Source: Desulforhopalus sp. IMCC35007 (lineage in GTDB: Bacteria > Desulfobacterota > Desulfobulbia > Desulfobulbales > Desulfocapsaceae). Taken from it: a DNA stretch of 64,000 bases. The translations under genes and the position numbers were made by a program. The stretch lies in NCBI RefSeq assembly GCF_005116575.1, contig NZ_SWCN01000015.1, positions 88,884 through 152,883 on the forward strand. The letters run 5' to 3'. Shown here piece after piece: positions 56,602 through 64,000 of this stretch (positions are counted from its first letter, which is position 1; each line of letters starts with the position of its first letter). The notes below the pieces were generated by a model, which saw only the letters and a program-made list of their open reading frames with translations, was not told the origin of the DNA and ran no database searches.

Positions 56602-57760
56602 CCGAAACGCCCCCGGCTCCGACGATGAACCCCCTGAGTCCAAGCCAACGCTCGATAACCTCGGCATCACCATCACGTTTGAATTGCGCCCGGTTGCCTG
56701 AACTCAAGATCACAGATCTTGGAGTCTTGGACTCCTCGAACTTAATCTGGAAGCTTGCTTTGATGATTTTCCCTCCGCCCGGGAGTGAAGCGCCTCGATC
56801 ACGAAGGGATGCAAAAATGTCCTCAGACCTGCGGATTTCTACGTCCTTATGAGCGCCACCCCAAAAGACCTGAACTTCCTTGAGCCTGACATATTCGATG
56901 CCATCGACGTCGTCACATAGGAGCGCGTCCTCACCAATTTGCCGCAAAGGTTCCAGGTCAAATCGGCTGCGCTCGTTGAAAAACTCTTCGTCTCCGAACA
57001 GGTGGAATCCGAATTTTTTGCGGTAGAGTTCCTTCTCCCCCTTGGTTTCGGCGTTCATGCGGATTTCCCCGATCACGGGGTTGTAGGCAAGCACGTCGAA
57101 TTTTTCAGGACGGAAGTATTGGCTGGTGGACTCCCCAGCCTCGATGACCGCCTCACGGGCATAGGGCTTGCCGTGCCGCACAAGGAACCATGTGTGACCC
57201 TCTTTGGGATAGACGAACACCTTGGAATACTTGCCCCGACGTTTCTTGGAAAACCATTCGTCGAGATCGGCCTCGAGGGCCGCGAGGGTTTCCTCGGATG
57301 GCAGCACGAAATCCGGCAGTGGGTTTTTCTTGGTCTTGAAATACTCGAAGGACCTGACGTTCATGAAGAACTGCTCGGCGTGTACCTTCTCGATGATTTC
57401 CCGGTCAGCCATCCAGACCTGGATCGCCAAGTCTGCCGGTGCGGCGTTCTCCCCGATTTCCACGTCGATGTCCGTTCCGGCGATCTCATCCTGAATGGAA
57501 TCAAAACCCTCGGGGGTCGAAACTTCATTCACATAAAACAGCGCCTCGGCCAGATCATCCGGGGTCGTACTGTCCGGCGTCAGCAAAAGGTGGCTGAGGG
57601 CGTTGTAGTCCAGGCCATCTTCCTGCTGGACTGGTGGCAACTCTACGCCGCGAGCTGAAAAATAGGCGGCATGAGGCTCCAGAAAGGCAATGAGATGCTT
57701 CCTGTCGATTCGCCGGAGCATCTCCGGCTTCGAAAAGCGGCGTAGGTTGAAAGTTGCCAT
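56594..57760 (-). CDS. Unknown protein of a LexA-linked pair, 388 aa
   Basis: The ATG at 57760 has AGGAGTATTTG upstream. The protein begins MATFNLRRFSKPEMLRRIDR with HLIAFLEPHAAYFSARGVEL, then LDYNALSHLLLTPDSTTPDD and VFVYPKEGHTWFLVRHGKPY, EIRMNAETKGEKELYRKKFG. No membrane segment or clear catalytic motif is visible. It lies 46 bp downstream of the LexA-like gene and is likely under its control. I suspect a conserved two-gene module, but I cannot name it or its function. Confidence 0.6.
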   Translation of the reverse strand: MATFNLRRFSKPEMLRRIDRKHLIAFLEPHAAYFSARGVELPPVQQEDGLDYNALSHLLLTPDSTTPDDLAEALFYVNEVSTPEGFDSIQDEIAGTDIDVEIGENAAPADLAIQVWMADREIIEKVHAEQFFMNVRSFEYFKTKKNPLPDFVLPSEETLAALEADLDEWFSKKRRGKYSKVFVYPKEGHTWFLVRHGKPYAREAVIEAGESTSQYFRPEKFDVLAYNPVIGEIRMNAETKGEKELYRKKFGFHLFGDEEFFNERSRFDLEPLRQIGEDALLCDDVDGIEYVRLKEVQVFWGGAHKDVEIRRSEDIFASLRDRGASLPGGGKIIKASFQIKFEESKTPRSVILSSGNRAQFKRDGDAEVIERWLGLRGFIVGAGGVSDE

Positions 57761-57806
57761 CAAATACTCCTGTCGTTTTGTCGTTATTCGTCCATGTCTG
57801 TCTCGG

Positions 57807-58430
57807 TTAATTCCGTTTCCATCCAACGACCTTGCCTAAAACTCGAAGGTCATCCTCCGGCCTGATCCGGATCTTTCTTACCTCCGGGTTCTCGGGCACC
57901 AATTCGATGAGCTCGTCTTTGATTTTCAGCCGCTTGACGGTCGCCTCGTTGTTGAGCAGGGCGACAACGATGTCTCCGTCCTCGGCGATGGGCTGCTGCC
58001 GCACGATGATCAAATCACCATCGTTGATACCGGCACCGACCATACTGTTACCCATCGCACGGAGTGCGAAGTGCTTTCCGGAACGAACCACGGCTGACTC
58101 GACCAGCACTTGGCCGGTGATGTTCTCTTCGGCCAGGATGGGGCTGCCAGCGGGCACCACACCCACAATCGGTACAGCGACCAGGGCGGCGGCCATCTCG
58201 CTGGGACGGCGGGCGACCGCAATGCCTCGCGACTTCCCGTCTTCCCGCTTCAGGTATCCCTTGCGCACCAGTTGATTGATCCGGTCGTGGGCACTCGCCG
58301 GGCTGATTTCAAAGATCTCGCTCAGTTCCTTCACCGTTGGAGGGAAGCCCTTGGCATCGACAAAACGACATATCGCTTCGAGCGTTTTCCGCTGCAACGG
58401 CGTTATCTCATCCGTCTTCGCTTTGCCCAT
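57807..58430 (-). CDS. LexA-like SOS-type repressor
   Basis: The start at 58430 (MGKAKTDEITPLQRKTLEAI) gives 207 aa, LexA length. The N-terminal winged helix reads PPTVKELSEIFEISPASAHD. The self-cleavage region is VVPAGSPILAEENI, with Ala-Gly at the scissile position. The catalytic Ser is in GNSMVGAGI and the Lys in ATVKRLK. It would repress its own promoter and the two genes behind it. It may be the phage's lytic switch or a host-like regulator of a cargo module. Confidence 0.88.
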   Translation of the reverse strand: MGKAKTDEITPLQRKTLEAICRFVDAKGFPPTVKELSEIFEISPASAHDRINQLVRKGYLKREDGKSRGIAVARRPSEMAAALVAVPIVGVVPAGSPILAEENITGQVLVESAVVRSGKHFALRAMGNSMVGAGINDGDLIIVRQQPIAEDGDIVVALLNNEATVKRLKIKDELIELVPENPEVRKIRIRPEDDLRVLGKVVGWKRN

Positions 58431-58484
58431 GGCGTCTCCATTTCTGTTGAAAGACAAAAAGGCGCAATGCGCCAGCAAACCCTA

Positions 58485-58534
58485 ATAATATAAACCTGAT
58501 GCATATCAGGTCAAGAAATAATCTCATACCTGAT
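58485..58534 (-). promoter_or_regulatory. LexA-like gene promoter with overlapping operators
   Basis: TTGACC (58514-58509) and TATTAT (58490-58485) with 18 bp between, or TATATT with 16 bp. A perfect 7-N4-7 dyad ACCTGAT-GCAT-ATCAGGT (58494-58511) covers the -35 and spacer, and a half site ACCTGAT lies at 58528-58534. A GGCGCA-A-TGCGCC palindrome at 58461-58473 is in the leader. Direct autorepression fits. The rest of the 58431-58731 gap holds no gene. Confidence 0.7.
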
Positions 58535-58731
58535 TTCCGACACTTCCACGAGCCCCTCGGTAGGTAAGGCCTGAAGAATGCCGGTTTGAAACCGGACGAG
58601 CAGTTAGAAACCAGATAACTGACCAGAGGCGGAGCTGAGGCGGTTGTGGGTGCCATCGAACGCGCATCCCGACCGCCGCCGTTTTCTGGCATCCACACCA
58701 TCCAGCCCCCCGGTCCCACCGGAGGTGTTCG

Positions 58732-58974
58732 ATGTTGGATGTACAGGAAATGAATGATGTGCCGGGGACGGAAGGTCTCGGCGAAAACGGCAAACCCGGT
58801 CGCCTGTCGGGTGAGGCGAGGCTCCAGTCAGCCGCTTCCATTCTGGCCACTGCGATCCTGCGCCGAAAGGCCAAAAAAGCATGTGTAGGCAGTGAGTTAG
58901 AGATTTTCGAAGATTCTTCCCCTGTGCTCGGAGAAGGACTTGATTCATTGCCGGAACAGAGCATTCATTCATGA
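58732..58974 (+). CDS. Small protein upstream of the recombinase cassette, 80 aa
   Basis: The ATG at 58732 has GGAGG with 6-nt spacing. The protein has a helical, basic segment (ILATAILRRKAKKACVG) and an acidic end. It comes 34 bp before the DUF2924 gene. Small basic proteins often precede DUF2924-recombinase cassettes. Function is unknown. Confidence 0.55.
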   Translation: MLDVQEMNDVPGTEGLGENGKPGRLSGEARLQSAASILATAILRRKAKKACVGSELEIFEDSSPVLGEGLDSLPEQSIHS

Positions 58975-59008
58975 CAACTCGTCCGGAAACTAAAATAAGG
59001 AGTTGAAA

Positions 59009-59533
59009 ATGAATGAGTTACAGAACGCCGCCACGGGCGGCAAGAATCAGGACCGAACCCGAAACTCGGTCCTTCGGCAGATGGCTCTGCTGCAATCCAT
59101 GTCCCTGGAGCAGCTCCGGGAAAAATGGCTCGACCTCTACGGCGAAGAGCCGCCCCATTACAAGAAGCAATTCCTCATCAAGCGGCTGGCCTATCGCATC
59201 CAGGAGCTTTTCTACGGCGGGCTGTCCGAGCAGGCCAACGTCCATCTCCAGCAGGCAGCCAAGGAGGACCCGGTTGCCACTGTCAATCGACGCATCCCAG
59301 AAGAGCGGAAATCGAACGAGGCGATCCTGCCTGGAACCAGGCTGGTGCGGGTCTGGAACGACCGGCGTTATGAGGTGATCGTCCTTGCCGATGGCTACGA
59401 GTTTGAAGGTCGCACCTTCCGGTCGCTCAGCGCGGTGGCCAGGGAGATCACCGGGACGCGCTGGAATGGCAAGGTCTTTTTCGGATTGAAGAAGGTTTAC
59501 GGCAGAAAAGCCGAGGGAGGTTCGGATGCTTGA
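59009..59533 (+). CDS. DUF2924 family protein
   Basis: The ATG at 59009 has AAGGAG 6 nt upstream; an alternative TTG at 59003 has no spacing. The 174-aa protein carries the family signature LEQLREKWLDLYGEEPP, then GTRLVRVWNDRRYEVIVLAD (split) and ITGTRWNGKVFFGLKK. DUF2924 proteins accompany large serine recombinases in many mobile elements; their biochemical role is unknown. The gene overlaps the recombinase start by 8 nt. Confidence 0.85.
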   Translation: MNELQNAATGGKNQDRTRNSVLRQMALLQSMSLEQLREKWLDLYGEEPPHYKKQFLIKRLAYRIQELFYGGLSEQANVHLQQAAKEDPVATVNRRIPEERKSNEAILPGTRLVRVWNDRRYEVIVLADGYEFEGRTFRSLSAVAREITGTRWNGKVFFGLKKVYGRKAEGGSDA

Positions 59534-61112
59534 TAACAGCAATGTCGCGCCGGGCAAAAACAAGACCCTGCGCTGTGCCATCTACACCCGCAAGAGCCAC
59601 GAGGAAGGGCTCGAACAGGAATTCAACTCGTTGGATGCACAACGGGAATCTGCGGAACACTATATCGAAGCCCAGAGGATGCGTGGCTGGACGGCTCTGC
59701 CGGATCGCTACGACGATGGTGGATTCTCGGGTGGGAACATGGAGCGCCCGGGGCTGCGCCGACTGCTGGCGGACATCGACGCCGGGAAGATCGACGTGAT
59801 CGTGGTCTACAAGGTCGACCGGCTGTCCCGCTCGCTGCTGGACTTCATGAAGATGATCGACCTCTTCAACGAGAAGGGTGTCAGCTTCGTCTCGGTCACC
59901 CAGCACTTCAGCACCACCGACCCCACCGGCCGGATGTTTCTCGGCATCCTGATCACCTTCGCCCAGTACGAGCGGGAGGTCATAGCCGAGCGTATCCGGG
60001 ACAAGGTGGCGGCAGCCAAGCGCCGGGGGAAATACTGCGGCGGCGTACCCATCCTCGGATACGACGTCGACCGGGAGAACAAGAAGCTGCTGGTCAATCC
60101 CGATGAAGCCAGGACGGTGCAATACATTTTCCGCCGTTTCATCCAAATCGGCTCGGCCAAAAAGCTGGGCCAAGAGCTGAACGAACAGGGTTACCGCACC
60201 AAGGCCTGGACCACCAAGAAAGGCAGAGTGCGCGAGGGCTCCGAATGGAACACTGCCCACATCTACCGGCTGCTCAACAACCGTATCTATATTGGCGAGA
60301 TCGCCCACAAGGATCGCAGCTATCCCGGTGAGCACGAAGGAATCATCGACCGGGCGACCTGGGACAAGGTGCAGGCCATCCTGGAGGACAACAAACCGGT
60401 CAAGGTTTCCATGGCCAGAACCAAAATGGTCGCCCCGCTGAAAGGCGTCATCCGCTGCGGCCACTGTGGATGCGCGATGGGACCGACCTACGCCCGCAAG
60501 AACGGCCGCCACTACACCTATTACATCTGCCAGAAAGACAGCAAGCGAACCGTGAGCCGGTGCCCGCTTAAACGGATTCCCGCCGGGGACATCGAGCAGG
60601 CGGTGATCGAGCAGTTGAGCGCCGTGTTCCGAACACCGACGCTGGTGGCCAAGACTTACTTCGCGGCCCGGGACATCGAGCAGGCAGAGCGGGAGCGGTT
60701 GTTCAAGCAGAAAGCCCAACTCGAGATGGAACTGTCGCAGGCGCGGGAGCAGGCACTCGAACTGATGAAACCTGGCAACGATCAGCCGGGCAAGACCGAG
60801 ATGCTGACGACGGTCAATCGCCAGGCGGTCGAGCTATCGAAACAACTGACCCATGTGAGCGAGCGATGCAGAGCCTACCAGGGGAACAGCATCACGGAAC
60901 AGGATGTGTCGGAGGCCTTCCAGAATGTCGAGGGCTTCTGGGAAGACCTTTTCCCGGTGGAGCGAAACCGGCTCATCCGCCTCCTGGTGGATAAGGTCGA
61001 GATCCGCGAGACCGGAATCGACATGGAGCTGCGCACCAACGGGCTGACAACGCTCATCGCCGAGCTTGCCGGTCTGGCATGCGAAGTCACCGAACGGAGG
61101 GCAAGCCGATGA
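59526..61112 (+). CDS. Large serine recombinase
   Basis: The 528-aa protein has an N-terminal resolvase domain: catalytic Ser in AIYTRKSHEEG, then VVYKVDRLSRSLLDF and FAQYEREVIAERIRDKV. The recombinase domain follows (VNPDEARTVQYIFRRFIQIG), with a zinc ribbon (RCGHCGCAM, then CPLKR) and a coiled coil near the C-terminus. Such enzymes catalyse integration or excision by rotation. It could be the phage or cassette integrase. Its stop overlaps the HTH gene start (ATGA). Confidence 0.9.
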   Translation: MLDNSNVAPGKNKTLRCAIYTRKSHEEGLEQEFNSLDAQRESAEHYIEAQRMRGWTALPDRYDDGGFSGGNMERPGLRRLLADIDAGKIDVIVVYKVDRLSRSLLDFMKMIDLFNEKGVSFVSVTQHFSTTDPTGRMFLGILITFAQYEREVIAERIRDKVAAAKRRGKYCGGVPILGYDVDRENKKLLVNPDEARTVQYIFRRFIQIGSAKKLGQELNEQGYRTKAWTTKKGRVREGSEWNTAHIYRLLNNRIYIGEIAHKDRSYPGEHEGIIDRATWDKVQAILEDNKPVKVSMARTKMVAPLKGVIRCGHCGCAMGPTYARKNGRHYTYYICQKDSKRTVSRCPLKRIPAGDIEQAVIEQLSAVFRTPTLVAKTYFAARDIEQAERERLFKQKAQLEMELSQAREQALELMKPGNDQPGKTEMLTTVNRQAVELSKQLTHVSERCRAYQGNSITEQDVSEAFQNVEGFWEDLFPVERNRLIRLLVDKVEIRETGIDMELRTNGLTTLIAELAGLACEVTERRASR

Positions 61113-61531
61113 AAATGAAGCCGACCATTACCGTAGCCGACAACGGCAACCTGCAGATTCACATCCCGATGCTGATCCGGCGCATGCGTGGCCGCAAGAC
61201 GGTCATCGCTCCCCACGCCCTGGATGGAGAAATCACCGGAGCGCAGGAACCGGTGCAGTCCGCCATCCTCCAGGCGCTGGGAAGGGCCTTTTCCTGGGCC
61301 GACATCCTCGAATCCGGCCAGATCAAGTCCATCAGCGAGCTTGCCCGTACCCTCGACGTCGATGGCTCGTATGTGGCCCGCATTCTCAAACTGACGACCC
61401 TGGCCCCCGACATCGTCGAAGCCCTGATCAACGGCGAGGAACCCAACGGGCTCTCGCTGGCCAAGCTGACCCAGACCTTTCCCGAGGACTGGGCCGAGCA
61501 GCGCCGCCAGTTCGGCTTCGCCACCGACTGA
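61109..61531 (+). CDS. HTH protein of the recombinase cassette, 140 aa
   Basis: The start at 61109 overlaps the recombinase stop. The protein has MLIRRMRGRKTVIAPHAL and a helix-turn-helix SISELARTLDVDGSYVARIL, followed by LTTLAPDIVEALINGEEPNG, as in ParB/KorB-like DNA binders. It may regulate the cassette or aid recombination. It is followed by a terminator. Confidence 0.75.
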   Translation: MKMKPTITVADNGNLQIHIPMLIRRMRGRKTVIAPHALDGEITGAQEPVQSAILQALGRAFSWADILESGQIKSISELARTLDVDGSYVARILKLTTLAPDIVEALINGEEPNGLSLAKLTQTFPEDWAEQRRQFGFATD

Positions 61532-61557
61532 CGACCGGACCGGAGACCACCCCAGAG

Positions 61558-61584
61558 AGCCGACCATCAGCGTCGGCTTTTCTA
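61558..61584 (+). terminator. Terminator of the recombinase cassette
   Basis: AGCCGAC pairs with GTCGGCT (loop of about 7), followed by TTTCT, 27 bp after the HTH gene stop. Confidence 0.75.
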
Positions 61585-61742
61585 CTTTGAGTGGCAGGAA
61601 ATCGGAATTGACCACGCTTCTTTTCATGGGCGAAGCGGGTGATTTCGAAAAAAACGTCCGGTAGCGGCATCGAGCGATGACCTAAGACAACCGCCAAAAA
61701 CGGCAATTAGCAGCAAACCCATATCAATCAAGGATGTAGCTT

Positions 61743-61770
61743 TCCGGACGAGCTTCGGACTTCGTCCGGA
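61743..61770. repeat. Dyad between cassette and ssrA fragment
   Basis: TCCGGACGA and TCGTCCGGA are perfect 9-bp arms around a 10-bp centre. There is no T-run on either strand, so it is not a terminator. Serine recombinase sites are imperfect palindromes of this size, so it is a candidate attachment or regulatory site. The remaining 61585-61889 sequence has nothing I can assign. Confidence 0.4.
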
Positions 61771-61889
61771 GAAAACAGAGAATCAGGGGCCAAACAGAGA
61801 AAGAAAGGCTAGAGGATGGGGAGAATCGATGGTGCGGAGAGGTGCTTTGGAAAGATGTGAAACGGGCGCAAACCCTTTAGAAACAAGGG

Positions 61890-61937
61890 GAAAAAGAAAA
61901 CCCGTCACCCCGGAGAATGACCCCAGAGAGACGGGTT
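61890..61937 (-). terminator. Terminator of the ssrA fragment
   Basis: On the minus strand AACCCGTC pairs with GACGGGTT around a GC-rich loop with partial further pairing, then TTCTTTTT. It follows the tmRNA 3' end by about 13 bp, the normal arrangement for ssrA. Confidence 0.7.
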
Positions 61938-61950
61938 TGTCTTTTCTAAA

Positions 61951-62050
61951 TGGTGGAGGCGGCGGGAGTCGAACCCGCGTCCAAAAATGCTCCCCTCCCG
62001 TATCTACATGCTTAGTTCCGTACTTTAATTTTCGCTTTTAGAACTAAACA
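61951..62050 (-). pseudogene. ssrA: 3' fragment of ssrA (tmRNA)
   Basis: On the minus strand the sequence ends in GGTTCGACTCCCGCCGCC then TCCACCA, the tRNA-like 3' part with its T-loop and CCA end. Upstream, GAACTAAGCATGTAGA matches the conserved tmRNA 3' pseudoknot region. The tag-peptide reading frame and 5' half are absent up to 62445, so only about 100 nt remain. It looks like the displaced end left after an island integrated at ssrA on the right. Confidence 0.78.
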
Positions 62051-62088
62051 GTTAGTAGTCACTATAACCCAACTTTACCTTCCTCACG

Positions 62089-62110
62089 TGTGGATAAAGC
62101 CTGTGGATAA
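62089..62110. promoter_or_regulatory. Two perfect DnaA-box sequences
   Basis: TGTGGATAA, the complement of the consensus TTATCCACA, occurs at 62089-62097 and 62102-62110, 13 bp apart, just beyond the ssrA fragment. They may serve an element origin or be chance. The rest of 62111-62445 is AT-rich and shows no gene; possible promoters there are too weak to call. Confidence 0.45.
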
Positions 62111-62445
62111 AACATACTGTTCCACAAAACGAATTGCACTTACTTTTTTCCAGCTTTGGAGAAGAGATCAAATGTCACCAGAGGCGATAGAAGTCCTCTC
62201 TCAAATTTAATCACCCTACAAAGTAGGATTCAGGGAGCACAAATACTGTAAGTATTTATAATAAGTTGGATTAAAATATCATTTTGTTGTATCCATAGTG
62301 TCATTGACAATTCTTAATCATTAATGCGGAAGTAGCTGAGTTCTCATAATTATCTGACAGAGCTTCTCTGACTGCTCATGTTTCAGGTAGAAAGAATTTT
62401 GCTCATATGGTTGCCAACATCTAACAAAATATTACGGATGAATTA

Positions 62446-62613
62446 ATGAATGAACTATTGATTATTGGAATAATTGTTATTGCTGTCATAGCTATAACAA
62501 CACTTGGAATCAGGGTCGTCATAAAATTTAGAAGTGGAAACAAAATCACCATGAGAGATATTGAGGCAGGTGGGGATGTTGTTGGACGCGACAAAATAAC
62601 CAAATCCAAATGA
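62446..62613 (+). CDS. Small membrane protein with GGDVVGRDK tail, 55 aa
   Basis: This frame is shorter than usual cutoffs. It begins MNELLIIGIIVIAVIAITTL, a clear single membrane segment, and ends MRDIEAGGDVVGRDKITKSK. The same GxDVVGRDK motif is in the N-terminus of the next gene (RDIKAGNDVVGRDK), and the stop overlaps that gene's ATG (ATGA). It is part of the ABC-3C operon and may anchor it to the membrane. Confidence 0.65.
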   Translation: MNELLIIGIIVIAVIAITTLGIRVVIKFRSGNKITMRDIEAGGDVVGRDKITKSK

Positions 62614-63149
62614 ATCAAGACTGGAGGGACATAAAGGCTGGTAATGATGTTGTTGGCCGTGATAAAAATCAATTTTATTTGCCACATCCTCGGCCACTTG
62701 ATCTTCTTTCAACCCAGTTCAAAGAAGACGTAGAAGAAGACAATAAAACGTATGACATACTTGATGAACTAACCCATTATCAAAATACCAGATCAGATGT
62801 TCGTGACTTAAAACAAAAACTATCAGAAGCTGGTTTTGACTACCTAATTGATGAAGCTGAGGAGTTAAAAGAAGTAGTTGCAAAGTTAATAGTAAAGAAC
62901 CAACACTATAAGTCTGCGCAGAAAATTATCACTTTTTTATTGGCGGATATTGAATCAACTTTCAATGCAACAATTAAACCTAAGCTTCAGAGCACTACAG
63001 AAGAACATCAAGTAAAAGCATTATTTAGAGAGTATTTGGAAGGTGAGATACAAGAGAAGCTCGGTGAAAATGTACTTGATATATACAATCGACAAGTTGC
63101 AGGAATGGTTTACTTTCTGACAGGAAATTGTCATTTGGAGTGGAAGTAA
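62610..63149 (+). CDS. ABC-3C system protein with C-terminal FLTGNCHLEW domain
   Basis: The 179-aa protein begins MNQDWRDIKAGNDVVGRDK and is otherwise helical (DELTHYQNTRSDVRDLKQKL), ending VYFLTGNCHLEWK-like (actual: MVYFLTGNCHLEWK). This C-terminal pattern marks ABC three-component conflict systems. It would connect the ATPase and middle component to an effector function. It directly precedes the middle component with no gap. Confidence 0.7.
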   Translation: MNQDWRDIKAGNDVVGRDKNQFYLPHPRPLDLLSTQFKEDVEEDNKTYDILDELTHYQNTRSDVRDLKQKLSEAGFDYLIDEAEELKEVVAKLIVKNQHYKSAQKIITFLLADIESTFNATIKPKLQSTTEEHQVKALFREYLEGEIQEKLGENVLDIYNRQVAGMVYFLTGNCHLEWK

Positions 63150-63653
63150 ATGCTACTATATAACAAAGCTCTCGATCCTAACCATGCATTACTGAGAACC
63201 AGTACAATTCTCACTGCGTTAAAGCGTGACAAAATAGAAGAAGATCGACTGAGAATTTTTGATTTCTTACTTGCAAACCCATTCCATATTTCAACAATGA
63301 AATTGGGATCTGGATTGATGAAACAAAGAAATGAATTTAAAATCTATAAAAACAGATATAATACATACGATCCATTTATTCTGTTTGAACTAATGAAACC
63401 TATCCAACAAGCTGTCTTCTGCAGTCTAGTTCAAATGAACTGCCTCATTCCACTAGAAAACACATCACACTACAAAGTAAATATCAACAAACTTCCTCCT
63501 GAATTATCGACAATAATTAGTTCCGAAACCAATAGTATGCCAAAAGATGCGATATCATTTATCAGGGAACACTTAACGCATTTTGATCTTCTTGGCCCAT
63601 CAGGGTTGAAATTTGCGAGCACATTAATGGAATACAGATATGATGCAGTATAA
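63150..63653 (+). CDS. ABC-3C middle component
   Basis: The 167-aa protein begins MLLYNKALDPNHALLRTSTI, then IEEDRLRIFDFLLANPFHIS, typical of ABC-3C middle components, which are small winged-helix-like proteins placed between the effector-side protein and the ATPase. It overlaps the ATPase start by 14 nt. Assignment is by pattern and gene order. Confidence 0.72.
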   Translation: MLLYNKALDPNHALLRTSTILTALKRDKIEEDRLRIFDFLLANPFHISTMKLGSGLMKQRNEFKIYKNRYNTYDPFILFELMKPIQQAVFCSLVQMNCLIPLENTSHYKVNINKLPPELSTIISSETNSMPKDAISFIREHLTHFDLLGPSGLKFASTLMEYRYDAV

Positions 63654-63876
63654 ACCATGTGTTTATGTCGACAGGTTACTAGTAAAACAGGATTTTTCAA
63701 CAGTCTACGATGAAACTTTCCATACTGGGATCAATGTTCTCTCAGGTTGCAATGGTGGCGGCAAGACTTCTGTTATTCAACTGTTAGTTTATGGTTTAGG
63801 ATATGAAGTTCACAACTGGAAAGATGAAGCTGGAGAATGTGACACTGTTTATGTCGGATTAAAAATTAATGGTTAG
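63640..63876 (+). pseudogene. Truncated ABC-3C ATPase
   Basis: The N-terminus reads VYVDRLLVKQDFSTVYDE and the Walker A-like LSGCNGGGKTSVIQLLVYGL, as in RecF/SMC-type ATPases of ABC-3C systems. It stops after 78 aa at 63876; a functional ATPase needs several hundred residues. What follows looks like an insertion-sequence end, so the gene is probably broken and the system inactive. Confidence 0.7.
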
Positions 63877-63879
63877 AAA

Positions 63880-64000
63880 TGACAACCTAAAATTGACCAC
63901 CCGTGATCACCGAATTTTGACCACCCGATATATATAAAAGAACTGAGACAGGGTGTTATCTCAGCGGTGGTGTTCAGGCCAACCTTTCAGCAACTCCGGT
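63880..64000 (+). mobile_element. Probable insertion-sequence end (IS21-like), incomplete
   Basis: From 63880 the sequence begins TGACAACC and repeats AAATTGACCACCCG and AATTTTGACCACCCG 26 bp apart, the style of repeated terminal sequences in IS21-type elements. No transposase gene is in the window. The boundary with the truncated ATPase is uncertain by several bases. Confidence 0.45.

Noticed and set aside
59448..60719. Minus-strand 423-codon frame opposite the serine recombinase
   Set aside because: The plus strand encodes all recombinase motifs and is part of a tightly packed cassette.
61743..61770. Rho-independent terminator
   Set aside because: The stem is perfect but no T-run follows on either strand.
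61951..62445. Complete tmRNA gene
   Set aside because: The 5' tRNA-like half and the tag-peptide frame are not present in the expected 300 nt, so only a 3' fragment is supported.

Overview
This window holds most of a temperate, contractile-tailed (myovirus-type) phage genome, read almost entirely from the minus strand. At the right end it runs into an AT-rich chromosomal junction. The lipoprotein lipobox, the LexA/SOS-type repressor and the tmRNA 3' end point to a Gram-negative host, possibly Desulfobacterota or Pseudomonadota; I cannot place it more precisely. The left edge cuts through a tail gene, so the phage continues outside the window.

Layout on the minus strand, from right to left in order of transcription. 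57.8-55.5 kb: LexA-like repressor plus two genes of unknown function. 55.2-54.1 kb: a small protein and a phage-encoded sigma-70-family factor. 54.0-45.4 kb: replication and recombination (RecB-like nuclease, Sak4-like ATPase, SSB-like protein, ERCC4 nuclease, RecD2 helicase, primase-helicase). 45.4-43.5 kb: an AT-rich ABC-F gene with its own promoter and attenuator leader. 43.5-43.0 kb: an iteron-rich candidate origin. 43.1-41.4 kb: a replication-type protein, a Mor-like regulator and the small terminase. 41.3-41.0 kb: a 45-bp-period repeat array. 40.8-39.35 kb (plus strand): a tyrosine recombinase pair. 39.2-24.6 kb: terminase large subunit, portal, MuF-type giant protein, methyltransferase-protease-scaffold fusion, capsid and connectors. 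24.6-1 kb: sheath, tube, chaperone with -1 frameshift, tape measure, hub, spike, baseplate and tail proteins. The tail has an eCIS-like gene set (CIS tube protein, LysM protein, gpD, PAAR, gp25, J, I).

The strongest new signal is a bipartite motif, CTCCGAC-N15-CCGGTAAGTAA, with the same 15-bp gap in all eight copies. Every copy is on the minus strand, 24-91 bp upstream of the first gene of a transcription unit covering replication, packaging, head, tail and baseplate. A ninth near-match lies inside the tape measure gene. A sigma-factor gene sits next to the copy nearest the early end, and its ribosome binding site is buried in a perfect hairpin. I infer a phage-encoded sigma factor that reads its own dedicated promoters.

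Right end (58.7-64 kb): a plus-strand cassette (small protein, DUF2924 protein, large serine recombinase, HTH protein), then a displaced 3' fragment of ssrA with its own terminator. Beyond the fragment lies an AT-rich island carrying an ABC three-component (ABC-3C) conflict system. Its ATPase is cut short just before what looks like the end of an insertion sequence.
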